Shown piece after piece: positions 1 through 10,242 of a DNA stretch of 64,000 nt (its first letter is position 1; the number at the start of each line of letters is the position of its first letter). The stretch is from assembly GCA_965220365.1 (NCBI GenBank), contig OZ244823.1:2542001-2606000 (forward strand), given 5' to 3'. The stretch is from Bin80 sp965220365 (lineage in GTDB: Bacteria; Bacteroidota; Rhodothermia; Rhodothermales; Bin80). Under the pieces are notes generated by a model. That model was not told the origin of the DNA. It saw only the letters and a program-made list of their open reading frames with translations, and did not search any database. The position numbers and the translations under genes were made by a program.

Positions 1-1238
1 AGCCGCATGTTCGGCGTTCATTCACCGTGGGAGGTTTCCGATGTGACGATTGCGCACAAGACGCGGGAAGTCCAGATCCAGGTAACCTGTAAAGCAGGCC
101 ACCGATTGCGGTGTCCAGAGTGCGATACCGAGTGTCCGGGCTATGATCAGCGTCGTCGGCAATGGCGTCACCTGGATATGTGCGCGTATCGCACGCTGGT
201 GGTCGCGGATCTTCCTCGCGTGGAGTGTCCCGAACATGGAGTGCGCACGGTATCGGTTCCGTGGGCGGAACCGAAGGCTCGGTTCACGGCGGAGTTTGAA
301 TCTCTGGTGATTGATTGGCTGCAGGAGGCGAGTGTATCGGCGGTGTCGCGTTTGATGGGTGTAAGTTGGAACGCGATTGACGGGATCATGCAGCGCGCGG
401 TCGAACGGGGCCTTGCCCGCAGATCGAAGCAGCACATTGCCCATATTGGTGTGGACTGATTCCGCAAGCGTCATGACTATGTCACCATTGTGTCCGATCC
501 CAAATCAGGCACGGTGCTGCATGTAGGCGAAGGTCGTAAGAAAGCCTCTCTTCAGGATTGGTATGCCGGGCTTAGTTCGGTGCAGTTGGAGGGCATCAAG
601 AGCGTGAGCATGGACATGTGGCCGGCGTATATCAACGCCACGTTGGACCATGTCCCTGGAGCGGATCAGAAGGTGGCCTTTGACCGGTTTCATGTGGCCA
701 AATGCTTGGGAGATGCCGTGGATAAGGTGCGACGTCAGGAGCACCGGGCCCTGATGAAACAGGGACAGGAAGACCTCAAAGGAACGAAGTATGACTGGTT
801 AACCAATCCCGCCAACCTGTCTCGGAAGCAGAAGCTGCGCTTTCAGCAGTTGCGCACCAGTACGCTAAAGACGGCCCGTGCATGGGCGATCAAGGAAATG
901 GCCCAGCGGTTATGGCATTATGTGCATCCCACCTGGGCGCGCAAAGGCTGGAAGCGATGGTTGTCCTGGGCCATGAGATGTCGACTGGAGCCCATCAAGG
1001 CCGCCGCCAAAACCATCAAAAAACATCTGTGGGGCATCATCAATGCAATCATCCTGAAGGTGAGCAATGGACCCGCGGAAAGCATCAACAGTCGAATCAA
1101 AACCGTCAAAATGCGCAGTCGAGGCTTTCGCAACAAACAACGGTTTGCAAATGCCATTTACTTCCACCTGGGAGGACTTGATCTATACCCCGAAGGCGTT
1201 CAAAGATGAGTTTACCCACTGATAAAGGGGAAGAACCC
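1..1238 (+). mobile_element. ISL3-type insertion sequence, left end outside window
   Basis: This is the right part of an ISL3-family element carrying the broken transposase at 7-1209. The right end is placed at 1238 because the reverse strand there starts GGGTTCTTCCCC, resembling the terminal repeat of the complete element at 13741-15144 (GGTTCTTGTGCC and GGGTCTTCACCC). Directly outside this end lies the 50-bp repeat arm at 1241-1290. The left terminus and the target duplication cannot be seen. Confidence 0.7.
7..1209 (+). pseudogene. ISL3 family transposase, interrupted by in-frame stop
   Basis: This encodes a DDE transposase of the ISL3 family, about 80% identical by eye over its C-terminal half to the intact copy at 13774-15009. 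The N-terminal zinc-binding part (CPEC...CPEH pattern) and the catalytic region are present. Reading is broken by TGA at 457-459: the intact copy reads VDETSFRKRH, here it is VD, stop, FRKRH, in the same frame on both sides. Two further codons are missing at this spot. The lesion falls directly after the first catalytic Asp, so the product should be inactive unless the stop is read through. The true start may lie left of the window. Gene 3' end and IS end are only 29 bp apart. Confidence 0.85.
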
Positions 1239-1240
1239 AA

Positions 1241-1290
1241 AAAAAATATATCGCCCCGAAGGGGAACCTTCAATTCTATACCAGAAGCTC
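1241..1290. repeat. Left arm of a 50-bp inverted repeat flanking the adhesin locus
   Basis: This 50-bp stretch recurs in inverted orientation at 11553-11602 with a single mismatch. It contains CCCCGAAGGGG, a short hairpin, next to an A-rich run, so read on the minus strand it also looks like a weak terminator. It directly abuts the right end of the ISL3 element. The rest of 1291-1475, up to the adhesin stop codon, contains no gene I can support. Confidence 0.85.
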
Positions 1291-1475
1291 ATAACTGTGG
1301 CCCGTGTACTCCGAAGTGCTTCATGCTATGTCGTTACCTCCATAACACGCTACGAATGCTACCATTTGGAACGATAGTTAATGGGCGGGTTTCGCACCCG
1401 CAAGGAAAACGCGCCTTTCCACGGCGCACATTAAACTTGGACGAACGGTTTTCGTCACATCTAATCCAATGTTGA

Positions 1476-4400
1476 TCAGTATTGAAGCGACCCTTGCACA
1501 TGTACTCCGATGTCTCTCCTTGCATCACTGCGTCCGTGTGTTAAACCAAAGATTGAGAAATTGAATCGATCCCATGGCCGGAATTCACCTCCTAACCGAT
1601 ACATCATCCCTTCCGAAAGTCGGGTGAACCCCGCAACTGAACGAACTACTCCATCCATCCATGGAACACCATATCCCAACTCCAACTCTGTCCGGTTCGC
1701 CGTAGCCCTAAACGGCATCATATCTAAAATTGTCTGCTGCCTGTACAGAGACATTCCCTGCCCCCGTCCCCATGATGGACGCAGACGCATCATTATCCCC
1801 TCCGAGCCACTGCCCACCTGCAACAACCCTGAAATCCCCCATTCGGTAAACCCGTCCGCCGTATGCATTACTAATCCCTGTGTGCGCATATCTCCTTTCA
1901 AGTGCCATGCCGGATGAGAAAACCGTATGCCGCTACCTAGTTCTAGTCCTATGCCCGTCTCCGCACTACCACCATCCTGACGTATGCTCGCTTCAACATA
2001 GGGACGAATTACTCCTGTGATCCGTGCATTTGCCTCGAAACCTGCCCGAATCCGATACACCTCTGCCGCGATATCATGATCGGCAATCTCTGTATCCGTC
2101 ATCAGAATGTCTCCATGATAATTCAGGCCAATGGTACGGCCAGATGCCAATGAACCCTGAATTCCCAATGCCCCAAACCGTGACATCATATCCCCCTTTA
2201 ACTCCAATACCTCCGCCTGTCCAGATCCTGCCCCTGCGCTTACCCATATATCCCATGTCGCACTGGTATACGACACATAAGGATAGACTCCCGTCAGCCC
2301 TGAGGTAATGTCTCCAGATCGCTCCGCCATCTCAAACGAACCGTCCCCCTGACTATGAGACACAATCACTCCCACCAGCCATCCCTCTCGCCAGCGGTAG
2401 TCTGCTCCTAACATCCCCGTGGTCACCTCCCCTTGAAGCGTTAATCCATCTTCCCTCCGGCCGTTAAAATGTCGGAATGCACCCTGTCCCCATACGCTGA
2501 ATGATCCACTGGACAGGGGCATGCTCTGTGACATACGGCAATCTGCCATGAGTTCGCCCAAAGATGGATCCCACGAAGATGTCGAATACCAGAGCTTTGC
2601 CATTTCTGCACGGTCAGCAGCTGCACAGGTTACGCCATCTGCTGCCGAGCGGAATCGACCTGCGAGCGCATCCACCACCTGTACCGAAGCAGTTCGTACA
2701 AACCGCGCAACATACGCTTCCATAACCTCTTCACTGACAACGGTAGACTCCTGAATCGTTGCCACTCCGACTGCTTTTTCAATCTCTGCGTGCTTTGCGG
2801 ATAGTAGATGTACACTGAATGTCTCTTCCTGCCAATCCCTCCCATCTTTTAGCAGTGGTACCACAATTGTGGCTTCCGTTGTTCCTGGCACTATGTTTAC
2901 GACTCCAGATACTTCTTCATAATCTTCGCCTGATTTAGCCGTCCCATCCTGTGTTCGATATGACACCGTCACCATCTGATGCTGGGGCTGTGATAAGGAT
3001 ACACGGAACTGAACCACGCCCTCTTCTTCCATGACTAGTGCATCGTCTACACGAAGTTTCGCACTCCCGTCATTGTCCAGGATTGTACCGATGCCAACCT
3101 TACGATCAATTTCTACATTCGGGCTTGCATAAGACAGCGTGACATTAAAGGTCTCATTTTTTTCCAGGAGTGTATCATCAATGATATTTATCTCAATCAC
3201 GCCACGGACCGCACCTGGATCAAAGATCACAATCCCGCGTGATGCCGTATAGTCTAGACCTGCCTCTGCCTCCCCTACGTCTGAACTCGTATACTCCACA
3301 GTCACCGGCTCATTTGTGGAACGATTCAATTCAATACCCAACCGGAGACTCTCCTCACTCTCAATTACTTGCTGATCCAAGATGGAGATCATCAACGGCT
3401 CTTCATCGTTATCTTTGATCGTTATAATGGTTTCATGTGTGATATCATCATAGCCGCCTCCTGTTGCTGAGAGCGTCAAAACTATCCTATCGTTTTTGTA
3501 GTCCATGTCATCTTCCGCTGCGATCAGGATTACTGCCTTAGGACTCTTCCAATCCGTACTTGTAAACTTGATGGGAGCTCCGCTCAAAGTTAGACCTGTC
3601 CCCGGGAGTACATTAAAGTTCATTGTTACAGGTCCTGATGGCTGTGCTATTAAGCGGACCTCGAATGGATATGTGTCTCCTTCATCCATCGTAACCTCCT
3701 CCAATGCCATTATTCCTGGGGCATCATTTTCTTTAATCGTGACTGCGATTTTATGTATTACATTCTCATAACCGCCCCCGCTTGCACGCAATATAATGTC
3801 CTCGAAGTCAGGAAGAATATCGTCATCCTCACTCGCTGTCAAAATAATTGATTGGGGTGTTCGCCATATATCTCGTGTGAAGGTCAGACTTGTAGGTACT
3901 GCGGTGAGATCTCCCACGGGGCTGGGGACGATCACCTCCACGGTACCTGAAGGCTCCTGCAGAAGCACGACATCAATTTTTTCTGAAAGTCCTTCAGGAA
4001 TAACCACAAATGACTTTGCATCAATCCCTGGTTCATCTGGATCAATTATGGTTACCTCAACAGTTTCTGAGGTACCAGTGTAACCACCCCCGCTTGCAGT
4101 CAAAATTAAACTTACCCTATCATGGTCAGAATCATCGTCCTTCGCTGCACGCAATCTCATCTCCTCCGCTTCGTTCCAGTTGCTGGGCAGGAAAGTTTTA
4201 ATGGAGGGTGTTAATAGCGTCAGATCGGTACCCTCATGACCGGTTATTCTTACCGTAACTTCGTCCTGTGGCTCCGAGGTTAATGAGAATAAAAATGATC
4301 CCGTTTCCCCCTCATGCACCCGTACGTTCATATCTGTCTGAATCCCGGCTGTATCCTTATCCCTGATCGTTACCGTTCTGGGAGAAAGATCGTCAAACCC

Positions 4401-7400
4401 GATTTCGTCCGGTAACTCATCTTCGTTAACCTTCACCGTGAATGTCTCGTCACCTTCCAGTGCCTCATCATCATTTATGACAATCATATATTCTCCACGC
4501 GTCTTTTCGGCTTCAATCTCCACTTGGATTGGATTCGGTAGTTGGTAATCTTCTGCCTCCGTGCTGACCGGGGTCAACACCAGAGGGATCGTTACATTGT
4601 CGGATAATTCGACAGGCAATTCCACTGTTACCGTGACAGATTCTCCCTCGTCTACGATCCTTGGATCTACCAAAAGCCGCGCCTGTACAGGTGGAGCCGA
4701 ATTAATATTCTTGATCGTAATCAATTCCAAAATGGGGCTACCAAGTTCTATCCCATCCGGCAACTGATCCCCATTAATGGCAACTGTGAACATTTCATCT
4801 TCCTCATAAAAGCCATCATCAATAATGCGGAGTTCATCAAATCCGGTTAATTTTCCGGCAGGAATTTCAATACTCGGAAATGAATGATAATCATCGGACG
4901 TAGCTGGATAGGGATCAAGGGGGGTGTATACCAAGGGAATCAGTACAGCAACAGACTGAACCTCTGATATTGTTGCTGTAATCTCAACCGAATCTCCCTC
5001 CTCCACCTGTTCAGGAGATGCAGCCAACATCACACTTGCCGGTAGCCGATCATTGTCCGTGATCGTCAGCGTATGCGTGTCTGTATTTCCCACATCATAC
5101 CCCGTGCCGCTTGTCAGCGTCAGGATGACGGTCTCGTCCAGCTCAACATCAATGTCATCGATAATCACAATTGGGAGATTCACCGAACTGGCCCGAGGCG
5201 GTACAGCCACCGTCCCCGAACCGGTAATGCTGTAGTCTGCTCCCTGAACTGCTGTACCACCAAGACGGTAATTCAAGGTGAGCCCCGCTTGCGGAACAGG
5301 ATTGATATTGACCGTGACATTGTGCGTACCGGCATCTTCAGACGCACTCGACGATGTTGAAGCAAAGACTATCTGCGGCCGTATGTCATTATCTGTGATC
5401 GTCAGCGTATGTGTGTCTGTATTTCCCACATCATACCCCGTGCCGCTGGTCAGCGTCAGGATGACGGTCTCGTCCGACTCAACATCGCCGTCATCGGTAA
5501 TCACGACCGGAATATTCACCGAACTGGCCCCGACCGGCACTGCCACCGTCCCCGAACCGGTAATGCTGTAGTCTGCTCCCTGAACTGCTGTACCACCAAG
5601 ACGGTAATTCAAGGTGAGACCCGCTTGCGGAACAGGATTGATATTGACCGTGACATTGTGCGTACCGGCATCTTCAGACGCACTCGACGATGTCAAAGCA
5701 AAGACCATCTCCGGTGGCCGATCATTGTCCGTGATCGTCAGCGTATGTATGTCTGTATTCCCCACATCATACCCCGTACCGCTGGTCAGCGTCAGGATGA
5801 CGGTCTCGTCCAACTCAAAATAGCTGTCATCGGTAATCACGACCGGAATATTCACCGAACTGGCCCGAGCCGGCACAGCCACCGTCCCCGAACCGGTAAT
5901 GCTGTAGTCCGCTCCCTCGTCCGCTGTACCACCAAGACGGTAATTCAAGGTGAGACCCGCTTGCGGAACAGGATTGATATTGACCGCGACATTGTGCGTA
6001 CCGGCATCTTCAGACGCACTCGACAATGTCGAAGCAAAGACCATCTCCGGTGGCCGATCATTGTCCGTGATCGTCAGCGTATGTGTGTCTGTGTTCCCCA
6101 CATCATACCCCGTACCGCTGGTCAGCGTCAGGATGACGGTCTCGTCCAACTCAAAATAGCTGTCATCGGTAATCACGACCGGAATATTCACCGAACTGGC
6201 CCGAGCCGGCACAGCCACCGTCCCCGAACCGGTAATGCTGTAGTCCGCTCCCTCGTCCGCTGTACCACCAAGACGGTAATTCAAGGTGAGACCCGCTTGC
6301 GGAACAGGATTGATATTGACCGCGACATTGTGCGTACCGGCATCTTCAGACGCACTCGACAATGTCGAAGCAAAGACCATCTCCGGTGGCCGATCATTGT
6401 CCGTGATCGTCAGCGTATGTGTGTCTGTGTTCCCCACATCATACCCCGTACCGCTGGTCAGCGTCAGGATGACGGTCTCGTCCAACTCAAAATAGCTGTC
6501 ATCGGTAATCACGACCGGAATATTCACCGAACTGGCCCCGACCGGCACTGCCACCGTCCCCGAACCGGTAATGCTGTAGTCCGCTCCCTCGTCCGCTGTA
6601 CCACCAAGACGGTAATTCAAGGTGAGACCCGCTTGCGGAACAGGATTGATATTGACCGTGACATTGTGCGTACCGGCATCTTCAGACGCACTCGACGATG
6701 TCAAAGCAAAGACCATCTCCGGTGGCCGATCATTGTCCGTGATCGTCAGCGTATGTGTGTCGATATTTCCCACATCATACCCCGTGCCGCTGGTCAGCGT
6801 CAGGATGACGGTCTCGTCCGACTCAACATCGCCGTCATCGGTAATCACGACCGGAATATTCACCGAACTGGCCCCGACCGGCACTGCCACCGTCCCCGAA
6901 CCGGTAATGCTGTAGTCTGCTCCCTGAACTGCTGTACCACCAAGACGGTAATTCAAGGTGAGACCCGCTTGCGGAACAGGATTGATATTGACCGTGACAT
7001 TGTGCGTACCGGCATCTTCAGACGCACTCGACGATGTCAAAGCAAAGACCATCTCCGGTGGCCGATCATTGTCCGTGATCGTCAGCGTATGTATGTCTGT
7101 ATTCCCCACATCATACCCCGTACCGCTGGTCAGCGTCAGGATGACGGTCTCGTCCAACTCAAAATAGCTGTCATCGGTAATCACGACCGGAATATTCACC
7201 GAACTGGCCCGAGCCGGCACAGCCACCGTCCCCGAACCGGTAATGCTGTAGTCCGCTCCCTCGTCCGCTGTACCACCAAGACGGTAATTCAAGGTGAGAC
7301 CCGCTTGCGGAACAGGATTGATATTGACCGCGACATTGTGCGTACCGGCATCTTCAGACGCACTCGACAATGTCGAAGCAAAGACCATCTCCGGTGGCCG

Positions 7401-8396
7401 ATCATTGTCCGTGATCGTCAGCGTATGTGTGTCTGTGTTCCCCACATCATACCCCGTACCGCTGGTCAGCGTCAGGATGACGGTCTCGTCCAACTCAAAA
7501 TAGCTGTCATCGGTAATCACGACCGGAATATTCACCGAACTGGCCCGAGCCGGCACAGCCACCGTCCCCGAACCGGTAATGCTGTAGTCCGCTCCCTCGT
7601 CCGCTGTACCACCAAGACGGTAATTCAAGGTGAGACCCGCTTGCGGAACAGGATTGATATTGACCGCGACATTGTGCGTACCGGCATCTTCAGACGCACT
7701 CGACAATGTCGAAGCAAAGACCATCTCCGGTGGCCGATCATTGTCCGTGATCGTCAGCGTATGTGTGTCTGTGTTCCCCACATCATACCCCGTACCGCTG
7801 GTCAGCGTCAGGATGACGGTCTCGTCCAACTCAAAATAGCTGTCATCGGTAATCACGACCGGAATATTCACCGAACTGGCCCCGACCGGCACTGCCACCG
7901 TCCCCGAACCGGTAATGCTGTAGTCCGCTCCCTCGTCCGCTGTACCACCAAGACGGTAATTCAAGGTGAGACCCGCTTGCGGAACAGGATTGATATTGAC
8001 CGCGACATTGTGCGTACCGGCATCTTCAGACGCACTCGACAATGTCGAAGCAAAGACCATCTCCGGTGGCCGATCATTGTCCGTGATCGTCAGCGTATGT
8101 GTGTCTGTGTTCCCCACATCATACCCCGTACCGCTGGTCAGCGTCAGGATGACGGTCTCGTCCAACTCAAAATAGCTGTCATCGGTAATCACGACCGGAA
8201 TATTCACCGAACTGGCCCCGACCGGCACTGCCACCGTCCCCGAACCGGTAATGCTGTAGTCCGCTCCCTCGTCCGCTGTACCACCAAGACGGTAATTCAA
8301 GGTGAGACCCGCTTGCGGAACAGGATTGATATTGACCGTGACATTGTGCGTACCGGCATCTTCAGACGCACTCGACGATGTCAAAGCAAAGACCAT
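1476..8396 (-). CDS. Calx-beta repeat autotransporter adhesin, C-terminal part after frameshift
   Basis: This is the larger, C-terminal part of one adhesin gene that begins at 10078. It encodes about nine near-identical Calx-beta-like repeats of 112 residues (recurring ITDND, DETVILTLTSGTGYDVG), then about eight more divergent Calx-beta domains. It ends in a roughly 300-residue outer-membrane beta-barrel of the autotransporter type: the barrel runs from about 'SFSVWGQGAF' to the last residue, Tyr, an aromatic end typical of barrel proteins. Calx-beta repeats bind Ca2+ and form extended surface stalks. The ATG at 8396 is an internal Met; the natural start is upstream. The reading frame changes at 8420/8421, where one G is absent compared with every other repeat copy. 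Restored, the protein would be about 2867 residues. Likely surface adhesin or biofilm protein (inference). Confidence 0.85.
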   Translation of the reverse strand: MVFALTSSSASEDAGTHNVTVNINPVPQAGLTLNYRLGGTADEGADYSITGSGTVAVPVGASSVNIPVVITDDSYFELDETVILTLTSGTGYDVGNTDTHTLTITDNDRPPEMVFASTLSSASEDAGTHNVAVNINPVPQAGLTLNYRLGGTADEGADYSITGSGTVAVPVGASSVNIPVVITDDSYFELDETVILTLTSGTGYDVGNTDTHTLTITDNDRPPEMVFASTLSSASEDAGTHNVAVNINPVPQAGLTLNYRLGGTADEGADYSITGSGTVAVPARASSVNIPVVITDDSYFELDETVILTLTSGTGYDVGNTDTHTLTITDNDRPPEMVFASTLSSASEDAGTHNVAVNINPVPQAGLTLNYRLGGTADEGADYSITGSGTVAVPARASSVNIPVVITDDSYFELDETVILTLTSGTGYDVGNTDIHTLTITDNDRPPEMVFALTSSSASEDAGTHNVTVNINPVPQAGLTLNYRLGGTAVQGADYSITGSGTVAVPVGASSVNIPVVITDDGDVESDETVILTLTSGTGYDVGNIDTHTLTITDNDRPPEMVFALTSSSASEDAGTHNVTVNINPVPQAGLTLNYRLGGTADEGADYSITGSGTVAVPVGASSVNIPVVITDDSYFELDETVILTLTSGTGYDVGNTDTHTLTITDNDRPPEMVFASTLSSASEDAGTHNVAVNINPVPQAGLTLNYRLGGTADEGADYSITGSGTVAVPARASSVNIPVVITDDSYFELDETVILTLTSGTGYDVGNTDTHTLTITDNDRPPEMVFASTLSSASEDAGTHNVAVNINPVPQAGLTLNYRLGGTADEGADYSITGSGTVAVPARASSVNIPVVITDDSYFELDETVILTLTSGTGYDVGNTDIHTLTITDNDRPPEMVFALTSSSASEDAGTHNVTVNINPVPQAGLTLNYRLGGTAVQGADYSITGSGTVAVPVGASSVNIPVVITDDGDVESDETVILTLTSGTGYDVGNTDTHTLTITDNDIRPQIVFASTSSSASEDAGTHNVTVNINPVPQAGLTLNYRLGGTAVQGADYSITGSGTVAVPPRASSVNLPIVIIDDIDVELDETVILTLTSGTGYDVGNTDTHTLTITDNDRLPASVMLAASPEQVEEGDSVEITATISEVQSVAVLIPLVYTPLDPYPATSDDYHSFPSIEIPAGKLTGFDELRIIDDGFYEEDEMFTVAINGDQLPDGIELGSPILELITIKNINSAPPVQARLLVDPRIVDEGESVTVTVELPVELSDNVTIPLVLTPVSTEAEDYQLPNPIQVEIEAEKTRGEYMIVINDDEALEGDETFTVKVNEDELPDEIGFDDLSPRTVTIRDKDTAGIQTDMNVRVHEGETGSFLFSLTSEPQDEVTVRITGHEGTDLTLLTPSIKTFLPSNWNEAEEMRLRAAKDDDSDHDRVSLILTASGGGYTGTSETVEVTIIDPDEPGIDAKSFVVIPEGLSEKIDVVLLQEPSGTVEVIVPSPVGDLTAVPTSLTFTRDIWRTPQSIILTASEDDDILPDFEDIILRASGGGYENVIHKIAVTIKENDAPGIMALEEVTMDEGDTYPFEVRLIAQPSGPVTMNFNVLPGTGLTLSGAPIKFTSTDWKSPKAVILIAAEDDMDYKNDRIVLTLSATGGGYDDITHETIITIKDNDEEPLMISILDQQVIESEESLRLGIELNRSTNEPVTVEYTSSDVGEAEAGLDYTASRGIVIFDPGAVRGVIEINIIDDTLLEKNETFNVTLSYASPNVEIDRKVGIGTILDNDGSAKLRVDDALVMEEEGVVQFRVSLSQPQHQMVTVSYRTQDGTAKSGEDYEEVSGVVNIVPGTTEATIVVPLLKDGRDWQEETFSVHLLSAKHAEIEKAVGVATIQESTVVSEEVMEAYVARFVRTASVQVVDALAGRFRSAADGVTCAAADRAEMAKLWYSTSSWDPSLGELMADCRMSQSMPLSSGSFSVWGQGAFRHFNGRREDGLTLQGEVTTGMLGADYRWREGWLVGVIVSHSQGDGSFEMAERSGDITSGLTGVYPYVSYTSATWDIWVSAGAGSGQAEVLELKGDMMSRFGALGIQGSLASGRTIGLNYHGDILMTDTEIADHDIAAEVYRIRAGFEANARITGVIRPYVEASIRQDGGSAETGIGLELGSGIRFSHPAWHLKGDMRTQGLVMHTADGFTEWGISGLLQVGSGSEGIMMRLRPSWGRGQGMSLYRQQTILDMMPFRATANRTELELGYGVPWMDGVVRSVAGFTRLSEGMMYRLGGEFRPWDRFNFSIFGLTHGRSDARRDIGVHVQGSLQY

Positions 8397-9071
8397 CTCC
8401 GGTGGCCGATCATTGTCCGTATCGTCAGCGTATGTGTGTCGATATTTCCCACATCATACCCCGTGCCGCTGGTCAGCGTCAGGATGACGGTCTCGTCCGA
8501 CTCAACATCGCCGTCATCGGTAATCACGACCGGAATATTCACCGAACTGGCCCCGACCGGCACTGCCACCGTCCCCGAACCGGTAATGCTGTAGTCTGCT
8601 CCCTGAACTGCTGTACCACCAAGACGGTAATTCAAGGTGAGACCCGCTTGCGGAACAGGATTGATATTGACCGTGACATTGTGCGTACCGGCATCTTCAG
8701 ACGCACTCGACGATGTCAAAGCAAAGACCATCTCCGGTGGCCGATCATTGTCCGTGATCGTCAGCGTATGTATGTCTGTATTCCCCACATCATACCCCGT
8801 ACCGCTGGTCAGCGTCAGGATGACGGTCTCGTCCAACTCAAAATAGCTGTCATCGGTAATCACGACCGGAATATTCACCGAACTGGCCCGAGCCGGCACA
8901 GCCACCGTCCCCGAACCGGTAATGCTGTAGTCCGCTCCCTCGTCCGCTGTACCACCAAGACGGTAATTCAAGGTGAGACCCGCTTGCGGAACAGGATTGA
9001 TATTGACCGCGACATTGTGCGTACCGGCATCTTCAGACGCACTCGACAATGTCGAAGCAAAGACCATCTCC
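5041..9071. repeat. Tandem array of 12 units of 336 bp inside the adhesin gene
   Basis: Unit starts fall at 5041, 5377, 5713, 6049, 6385, 6721, 7057, 7393, 7729, 8065, 8401 and 8736. Each spacing is 336 bp except 8401 to 8736, which is 335. Diagnostic variants show a higher-order pattern. The unit with 'tatgtctgtattcccc' occurs at 5713, 7057 and 8736. The unit with 'gtcgatattt' and the acidic GDVESDE coding version occurs at 6721 and 8401. A block of four units (5713-7056) is thus repeated as a block of five (7057-8735). Near identity indicates recent expansion by recombination. The copy number may vary between cells or be miscounted by assembly. Confidence 0.92.
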
Positions 9072-10078
9072 GGTAAAAATATAACACCTACATCCATAGT
9101 CGTTTCCACGATATTTATCGTAATACTTGGATTTTCTTTTCCCACATTGTATCCATCACCATCTGTCAGCGTTAAAATGATCGTTTCGTCAGTATCCGAT
9201 ACGTTGTCATCAAGTATCTCCACACCAAGAGCCGTGAAACTCTCATTTCCAGGTACTTGAATGTTCGTCTCGGTAATTATATAGTCCTCACCGGGTGTCG
9301 CCGTTCCTCCTACTTCGTAATTCAACGTCAAACCTTTCTCTGGGGCAACTGAGTCATTGATTATGCCTGGTATGTCTGGTGCAGGATAAAGATTACCATC
9401 ATCCCCCAAATACATGCCATTGCTTAGATATACCTGTATGAGTGTGTATGAAGGGGCTGCAGGTAATTCGCTTACCATAACATTCTTACGAAAGAAATCA
9501 ACTTCCGAGATAATCGTCGGATCACCGGATTCTATTGTTAAGGTATGGACAGAATTATTCCCCAAAATGTACTTTGGATTGCCTGGATTGGCCGGCTGCA
9601 GTATCAGGATTATCGTCTCATCCTCTTCGGCATACCAGTCGGCTATAACCGTTAACGAAATCTCCACCGAACGATCACCAGGAAACACCTGAAGTGTATG
9701 ACTAATGGGAACAACATAGTCCCCTCCCTGAGTCGCTGTGCTACTTTCGCTAATCCTGTACTCTAATTCAAAGCGCTCCGTTGGTGGATTGATGGTTACC
9801 GTTATACTTACCCGCACGGAGTGGCTATGGGATTCCTCGTCTACGCTGCTTGAAGTCTCAAGAAAACTAACCTCCGGTATACGCACGGCATCGTTTGACC
9901 GTATATCAACTATCTTCGCATTCTCGGACCTATCTGTAACGCTACCCGACTGAGTTCCTAACGATGTCTGAGCAGAAGCAAAATGTGGCACTGCCGCTAA
10001 CCCCAGGACAAAGACCACGAACAACAGGCAGAAAACCGAGAGAATGCAAAGCATCATCCCACCTGTTACAAGATTCAA
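8381..10078 (-). CDS. Calx-beta repeat adhesin, N-terminal part before frameshift
   Basis: This is the N-terminal part of the same adhesin gene. It starts with a signal peptide (hydrophobic run LSVFCLLFVVFVLGLAAV, cleavage likely after FASAQ or ASA), followed by two divergent Calx-beta-like domains and then the first nearly identical 112-residue repeats. ATG at 10078 or 10057 (MMLCIL) could both serve. The ORF stops at 8381 only because the repeat unit at 8401-8735 is 335 instead of 336 bp. After that the frame at 8396-1476 continues the same repeat pattern. An ISL3 element sits about 170 bp upstream, so the native promoter region may have been separated from distal elements. Confidence 0.85.
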   Translation of the reverse strand: MNLVTGGMMLCILSVFCLLFVVFVLGLAAVPHFASAQTSLGTQSGSVTDRSENAKIVDIRSNDAVRIPEVSFLETSSSVDEESHSHSVRVSITVTINPPTERFELEYRISESSTATQGGDYVVPISHTLQVFPGDRSVEISLTVIADWYAEEDETIILILQPANPGNPKYILGNNSVHTLTIESGDPTIISEVDFFRKNVMVSELPAAPSYTLIQVYLSNGMYLGDDGNLYPAPDIPGIINDSVAPEKGLTLNYEVGGTATPGEDYIITETNIQVPGNESFTALGVEILDDNVSDTDETIILTLTDGDGYNVGKENPSITINIVETTMDVGVIFLPEMVFASTLSSASEDAGTHNVAVNINPVPQAGLTLNYRLGGTADEGADYSITGSGTVAVPARASSVNIPVVITDDSYFELDETVILTLTSGTGYDVGNTDIHTLTITDNDRPPEMVFALTSSSASEDAGTHNVTVNINPVPQAGLTLNYRLGGTAVQGADYSITGSGTVAVPVGASSVNIPVVITDDGDVESDETVILTLTSGTGYDVGNIDTHTLTIRTMIGHRRWSLL

Positions 10079-10191
10079 CTTTAACGTAACGGAAGCGTTA
10101 TTTTTCGTTCACTACGCGCATCCAAACGATCGTTTCAAACAATACGGTACTTATGGCCGTTGTTATTGTTATTGGGGATGTGTCACAGTTT

Positions 10192-10242
10192 ACATCAATA
10201 TGAAATGTATCACATCAATATGAAATATAATGTAATGTAATG
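10192..10242. repeat. Short direct repeats upstream of the adhesin
   Basis: The 15-mer ACATCAATATGAAAT occurs at 10192-10206 and again at 10212-10226 (period 20). It is followed by a short AATGT pentanucleotide run at 10231-10242. They lie about 115 bp upstream of the adhesin start codon on its 5' side, just outside the ISL3 insertion at 10252. They could be regulator binding sites or a slippage-prone tract; no function is shown. Confidence 0.6.

Noticed and set aside
1206..1475. 89-codon plus-strand frame between the first IS and the adhesin
   Set aside because: It starts inside the transposase end, crosses the IS border and the 50-bp repeat, and has no protein-like pattern.
5409..8594. Plus-strand open frame of about 1060 codons antisense to the adhesin repeats
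   Set aside because: It exists only because the 336-bp unit is a multiple of three and happens to lack stops in that frame. Its Arg/His/Ile-rich translation is a mirror of the Calx-beta repeats and has no start signals.
5041..9071. Tandem array considered as a CRISPR array
   Set aside because: Units are 336 bp with no unique spacers and lie in frame within a repeat protein.
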